Assembly (NCBI GenBank): GCA_031275535.1
Contig: JAISOR010000103.1
Coordinates: 1 to 16,239 of the forward strand
Direction: 5' to 3'
From: Treponema sp.
Lineage (GTDB): Bacteria; Spirochaetota; Spirochaetia; Treponematales; Breznakiellaceae
Length of the DNA stretch: 16,239 bases
Position numbers and translations under genes: made by a program. Positions 12,617 through 16,239 of this stretch are shown here, one piece after another; positions within the stretch are counted from its first letter, which is position 1, and the number at the start of each line of letters is the position of its first letter. The notes under the pieces are model-generated. The model worked only from the letters and a program-made list of their open reading frames with translations. It was not told the DNA's origin and did not search any database.

Positions 12617-15232
12617 ATGAACTATTTGGAACTTCCTGTATATAAACACAAGGACCTTATCCTCGCCGCCCTGGAGGATAATCAGGTGGTGGTGGTGGAA
12701 AGCCCCACCGGATCGGGGAAAACAACCCAAATGCCGGTGATCCTCCACGGGGCGGGGTTTGCGAAGCACGGCATCATCGGGGTAACCCAGCCCCGGCGCA
12801 TCGCCGCGGTCTCGGTAAGCGAGTTTATTGCCCGCCAGATGGGAACCGTCATTCCGGGCCTGGTGGGTTATAAGATGCGCTTCGAGGATAAGACCAGCGA
12901 AACCACGGCCATCAAGATCATGACCGACGGGATCCTCCTCCAGGAAATGAAGCTTGATCCCTACCTTTCCCGGTACGGCGTCCTGGTCGTGGACGAGGCC
13001 CACGAGCGGAGTCTTAATATCGATTTTATCCTGGGCCTTCTAAAGCGGGTCCTGGAGGCCCGCAAGGAATTTAAAGTTATTGTTTCCTCCGCCACCATCA
13101 ACGCCGAGGTTTTTTCCGAATACTTTGGGGAATGCCCGGTGGTAAAGATCGACGCCGTTACCTATCCGGTAACCCTCGTCTACGAGCCCGCCGCGGCCTC
13201 ACCGCCGGCCGCGCCCCCGGAGGGGAAAGCCGGCCAGGGCATGAGGGGGAATTACGCCGGGGATATCCTGCTGGACAAGATCGCCGCCATTACCGAGCGT
13301 TTTATAAGCGAAAGAAGGCCCGGGGATATCCTGGTCTTCCTGCCCGGAGAAAAGATGATCAAGGACTGCATGAACCGCCTTAGCCTGGGGCCTTCGGGGA
13401 AGTACCTCCATCTGGTACCCCTCTACGGACGGCTGGGGAAGGATGAGCAGGAACGGGTCTTTGAGGAGGCCCCCAGGGGAAAAACCAAGGTGGTAATTTC
13501 CACCAATATTGCGGAAACATCGGTTACCATAGACGGCATTACCGCGGTAATTGATTCGGGCCTGTCAAAGCTCAATTACTATAACCCCAGGACCTTTACC
13601 TCCAGCCTGGTGGAGGGCCCCATCTCCAAGGCGTCGGGGAACCAGCGGAAGGGCCGGGCCGGGCGGACCCGGGAGGGGACCTGTTACCGGCTCTATACCC
13701 GGAAGGATTTTGAAAACCGCCCCCTTTTTACCACCGAGGAGATCTACCGTACCGACCTTTCCGAAGTGGTACTCCGCATGGCGGATCTGGGGATAACCGC
13801 GTTTGAGGACTTTGACTTTATCTCTTCCCCCGGCCAGGAGGGGCTTATCGCCGCCATTGAAACCTTAAAACTCCTGGACGCCCTGGAACCGGACCGGACC
13901 CTTTCAAAGATCGGGAAGATGATGACCGAATTCCCCCTGCCCCCCCGGCAGTCCCGGATCATTGTGGAGGCGATCCTCAAGTACCCCCAGGTAAGCCAGG
14001 AAACCATTATCGCCGCGGCCTTCCTTTCAACCCAGAGCCCCTACGTACTGCCCCCGGGGGAAGAAACCGACGCCCGCCGGGCCCACCACAGCTTCCGGGA
14101 CCCCGGCGGCGACTTTGTTTCCTACCTCACCCTCTTCGGCGCGTACAGGGCCGCCGGGGAAAAGGCAAAATTCTGCGAGAAGAATTACCTGGACGAAAGG
14201 GCCATGGCGGAAATTGTCAACGTCACGGAACAGTTGGAAGAGATAGTCTCCTCCCTGGGGCTGCCCATCCTTTCCGGGGGCAGTACCGAAGATTACCTCT
14301 GCGCCATAGCCCGGGGCCTCATCCAGTTCGTCTGCGTCCGGGAAGACCGGGAGCGCCACGGCGGCAGGCAGGCCCGGGGGGGGGGCAGGGATTTCCGCGG
14401 GACCCGATCCGAGGGGACCTACCGGAGCCTTACCGCGGACCGGATCCTTATTCACCCCGGCTCGGTGATGTTTAAAATGGATCCCCAATATATCGTGGCC
14501 GGTGAAATTGTCCGGACCACCCGGATGTACGCCATGTCGGTTTCTCCCCTTTCCGGAAACGCCCTGGAAAAGATAAGCGGCGAACTATTTGAGGCCCTGG
14601 GAGGGAAATCCCCCAGGGGGGGAGAAAAATCACCGGCCGGGGGAAGGGTCAAACGGGCCAGGGATTTTACCAACAACATCAGGATCGGCCAGGAACTGTT
14701 CGAGATAGAAACCGTAAAGGGAAAGAAACAGGTACTCCTGCCCTGGGAGCGGCTCTCCAAGATAAAGGACGATCCCGGGGGAAAGGACGCCGCATACAAG
14801 GGGCTGCGGGGCGTCATTACCCTGGCCGGCAGGTATACGATCCTGGCGGGGGAAAAGCTTTCCCTCATCCTCTCCCTGGCCCCCTCCCTGGATATTGAGG
14901 GCGCCCTGAGCCGTTCCTGGCCAAGGAACAGGCGTTTCAATTCCCGGGAGGACCTCCGGACCCTGCTGGATCAACTCCCCCTGATCCTCGCCCCGGCGCT
15001 TTGGAAGCCCCAGGCCGAAGGCCAGAACAAGAAGGAACTGGGATTCCTCTGCCTCTTTACCGACGGGACGGGAAACTACTGGTTTAAATGCTCCCGGGGC
15101 TTTCATACGGGCCTCAACGAAAGCCTGGCCAGCGTGGAAGCCCTTATTGATGAGCTGGGGGAGGAGGTGGATATCGAAATCAAGCATATCGTAAACCAGA
15201 CCTACCGGCGGCTTTCGGAATACCTGGGCTAA
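12617..15232 (+). CDS. hrpA: DEAH-box ATP-dependent RNA helicase, HrpA type
   Basis: ATP-dependent RNA helicase of superfamily 2, 871 residues. The motifs are in order: I, SPTGSGKTTQ (Lys35); Ia, TQPRR; II, DEAH (126-129) within DEAHERSLNIDF; III, SAT (158-160); V, STNIAETSVTIDG (about 295-307); VI, QRKGRAGR (343-350). A helicase-associated HA2 region follows, then an OB-fold with LIHPGSVMFKMDPQYIVAGE near residues 609-628. TQPRRIAA and SLNIDFILG favour HrpA over HrpB. The product is shorter than E. coli HrpA (about 1300 residues), and I do not recognise the long DUF3418 C-terminus. HrpA homologues act on stalled ribosomes and mRNA, which is the likely role. A Gly/Arg-rich insert near residues 574-592 is encoded partly by a 10-G tract. 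No good Shine-Dalgarno site precedes the ATG. The peptidase gene starts 17 bases after the stop. Confidence 0.9.
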   Translation: MNYLELPVYKHKDLILAALEDNQVVVVESPTGSGKTTQMPVILHGAGFAKHGIIGVTQPRRIAAVSVSEFIARQMGTVIPGLVGYKMRFEDKTSETTAIKIMTDGILLQEMKLDPYLSRYGVLVVDEAHERSLNIDFILGLLKRVLEARKEFKVIVSSATINAEVFSEYFGECPVVKIDAVTYPVTLVYEPAAASPPAAPPEGKAGQGMRGNYAGDILLDKIAAITERFISERRPGDILVFLPGEKMIKDCMNRLSLGPSGKYLHLVPLYGRLGKDEQERVFEEAPRGKTKVVISTNIAETSVTIDGITAVIDSGLSKLNYYNPRTFTSSLVEGPISKASGNQRKGRAGRTREGTCYRLYTRKDFENRPLFTTEEIYRTDLSEVVLRMADLGITAFEDFDFISSPGQEGLIAAIETLKLLDALEPDRTLSKIGKMMTEFPLPPRQSRIIVEAILKYPQVSQETIIAAAFLSTQSPYVLPPGEETDARRAHHSFRDPGGDFVSYLTLFGAYRAAGEKAKFCEKNYLDERAMAEIVNVTEQLEEIVSSLGLPILSGGSTEDYLCAIARGLIQFVCVREDRERHGGRQARGGGRDFRGTRSEGTYRSLTADRILIHPGSVMFKMDPQYIVAGEIVRTTRMYAMSVSPLSGNALEKISGELFEALGGKSPRGGEKSPAGGRVKRARDFTNNIRIGQELFEIETVKGKKQVLLPWERLSKIKDDPGGKDAAYKGLRGVITLAGRYTILAGEKLSLILSLAPSLDIEGALSRSWPRNRRFNSREDLRTLLDQLPLILAPALWKPQAEGQNKKELGFLCLFTDGTGNYWFKCSRGFHTGLNESLASVEALIDELGEEVDIEIKHIVNQTYRRLSEYLG
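14376..14385 (+). repeat. 10-G tract inside the helicase gene
   Basis: Ten consecutive G encode the Gly run in ARGGGRD near residue 588. Slippage by one base would truncate the helicase before its OB-fold. The run lies in a low-complexity Gly/Arg insert outside the motor domains. Confidence 0.9.
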
Positions 15233-15248
15233 GAGGAAAGAGGACCGC

Positions 15249-16142
15249 ATGCAGGAAGGGCCGCCCTATCACCGTTTCAGGGATTTTATCGCCCCCGCCG
15301 CGGACCGCTTCGGCATCCTCAGTTCCCTGATGGATGAATTGGACCTGGGGTTCTCGGTCCTTAATATCTCGGGGCTCCGCCATTTCCTCCTCTCCCCCCG
15401 GCCGCTTTCCCCGGCGGGACAGATCTCCCGGGGCCCCCCTCCCGTGGTCCTGGTGGCCCATTACGACCGGGTGGCGGATAGTCCGGGGGCCAACGATAAC
15501 AGCGCCGCCGTATTTCTGCTCCTGGAAACCGCCATGAAGCTCCGGGATGGGAAGGTCCCCGGCTGGCGGATCATCTTTACCGACAAGGAAGAACTGGGCC
15601 CCGGGGAGGGCATAGCGGATCAGGGTTCCTATTCCCTGGCCCTGGGGCTGCGGGATACGGAACTCCGGGACGGCCGCTTCTATATCTTCGACGCCTGCGG
15701 CACCGGGGACACCCTGATCATCTCCACCACCGCGGATCACCTGATGAAAAACGAGGAAGGGCCGGGGACAGGGCGGACCCGGCTTCTGGTCCAGCAGCTT
15801 AGGGATACCGCCCTGGCAGCCGCCAGGGATCTCCTGATGGACCGGGTGCTTCTCCTGCGGACCCCCTTTTCCGATGACGCGGGTTTTCTCCGGGCCGGCA
15901 TCGCCGCCCAGACCATCACCGTATTGCCCTCCCAGGAGGCGGCCCGGTTCGCCGCGCTCCTGCGAAAACAGCCGGATCTGGCGGAGGTCCTGATAAACCG
16001 GGACCTTCCCTATGACCGGAACCGGACCTATATCCCCGGAACCTGGCGCTGCCTGAACAGCCCCGGAGACAGCCGCCTGCGGCTTACGCCGGAACACTTT
16101 AAACGGGTGGTCCGCTTTGCCCTGGCCCTGTGTAAGGGCTAG
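15249..16142 (+). CDS. M28-type zinc aminopeptidase-like protein
   Basis: Predicted metallopeptidase of 297 residues with the M28 residue pattern. VAHYD supplies His71 (and Asp73), GANDNSA supplies the bridging Asp83, FTDKEELG supplies the Glu114/Glu115 pair (general base plus ligand), FDACGTG supplies Asp148, and PEHFKR near the C-terminus supplies His283. These five sites, in this order, match the di-zinc aminopeptidases. No signal peptide is seen, so a cytoplasmic peptide or small-molecule hydrolase is likely; the substrate is unknown. AGAGGA lies 5 bases before the ATG. The gene starts 17 bases past the helicase stop and is probably co-transcribed with it. M28-like folds also include non-proteolytic members such as glutaminyl cyclase, so peptidase activity is not certain. 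Confidence 0.8.
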   Translation: MQEGPPYHRFRDFIAPAADRFGILSSLMDELDLGFSVLNISGLRHFLLSPRPLSPAGQISRGPPPVVLVAHYDRVADSPGANDNSAAVFLLLETAMKLRDGKVPGWRIIFTDKEELGPGEGIADQGSYSLALGLRDTELRDGRFYIFDACGTGDTLIISTTADHLMKNEEGPGTGRTRLLVQQLRDTALAAARDLLMDRVLLLRTPFSDDAGFLRAGIAAQTITVLPSQEAARFAALLRKQPDLAEVLINRDLPYDRNRTYIPGTWRCLNSPGDSRLRLTPEHFKRVVRFALALCKG

Positions 16143-16143
16143 G

Positions 16144-16211
16144 AACCGGGGAGCAACACGGAGAGAAAGATTAAAATTTCATGACTCCGTGTAACTCCGC
16201 GATCCGGTTTT
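16144..16211 (+). terminator. Stem-loop after the peptidase gene
   Basis: ACACGGAG (16156-16163) pairs with CTCCGTGT (16185-16192). An outer AACCGG/CCGGTT pair (16144-16149 with 16204-16209) ends in a short T run. The structure lies right after the peptidase stop and probably ends the helicase-peptidase transcript, though the loop is large and the T run is short. Confidence 0.4.
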
Positions 16212-16239
16212 CAAACAGGAACCACCCCGGAGGGACTGA

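Noticed and set aside
15180..16097. 305-codon minus-strand frame opposite the M28-like gene
   Set aside because: It is a shadow of a gene with a full set of metal-site residues; no ribosome site and no domain.

Overview
The window looks like a piece of a spirochaete chromosome, most likely a Treponema of the GC-richer, gut-symbiont kind. This rests on relaxed spirochaetal lipoboxes, a large surface lipoprotein with BspA-like and Pmp-like repeats, a TPR lipoprotein next to a TraB-family membrane protein, and a long poly-G tract beside a promoter-like sequence, as known upstream of T. pallidum tpr genes. The taxonomic call is inference; there is no rRNA or other marker gene here.

Layout, left to right. 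(1) Positions 1-398 are a non-coding leader holding one arm of a 32-bp inverted repeat. (2) 399-2864 encodes a cytoplasmic GH2 beta-mannosidase; the second arm of the repeat lies just past its stop. (3) 2929-4749 (minus) encodes an unrecognised single-pass membrane protein, divergent from (4) a TPR lipoprotein (4812-6275) and a TraB-family membrane protein (6286-7464), which form an operon. (5) 7568-8281 (minus) encodes a coiled-coil PD-(D/E)XK nuclease-like protein. (6) 8683-11379 (minus) encodes a large lipoprotein with an LRR-like region and a beta-helix of 20 repeats. (7) An AT-rich accessory stretch (11416-12616) holds a 19-G tract next to a TATAAT box, a palindromic operator-like motif, a small gene resembling phage-type PBECR (barnase/EndoU/colicin/RelE-like) nucleases, and a cluster of hairpins. 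(8) 12617-16142 encodes an HrpA-type DEAH-box RNA helicase and an M28-type metallopeptidase, probably an operon.

The most interesting signals are: the 19-G tract with its adjacent -10 box (candidate phase-variable promoter); 10-nt G/C tracts inside two coding regions; the inverted repeats that bracket beta-mannosidase; a palindromic motif shared by the mannosidase leader and the PBECR-gene leader; and exact long repeats inside the surface lipoprotein gene that would permit in-frame domain loss. I do not see a complete, clearly novel multi-gene defence or biosynthetic system. The best candidate for undescribed biology is the 11.4-12.5 kb accessory stretch.
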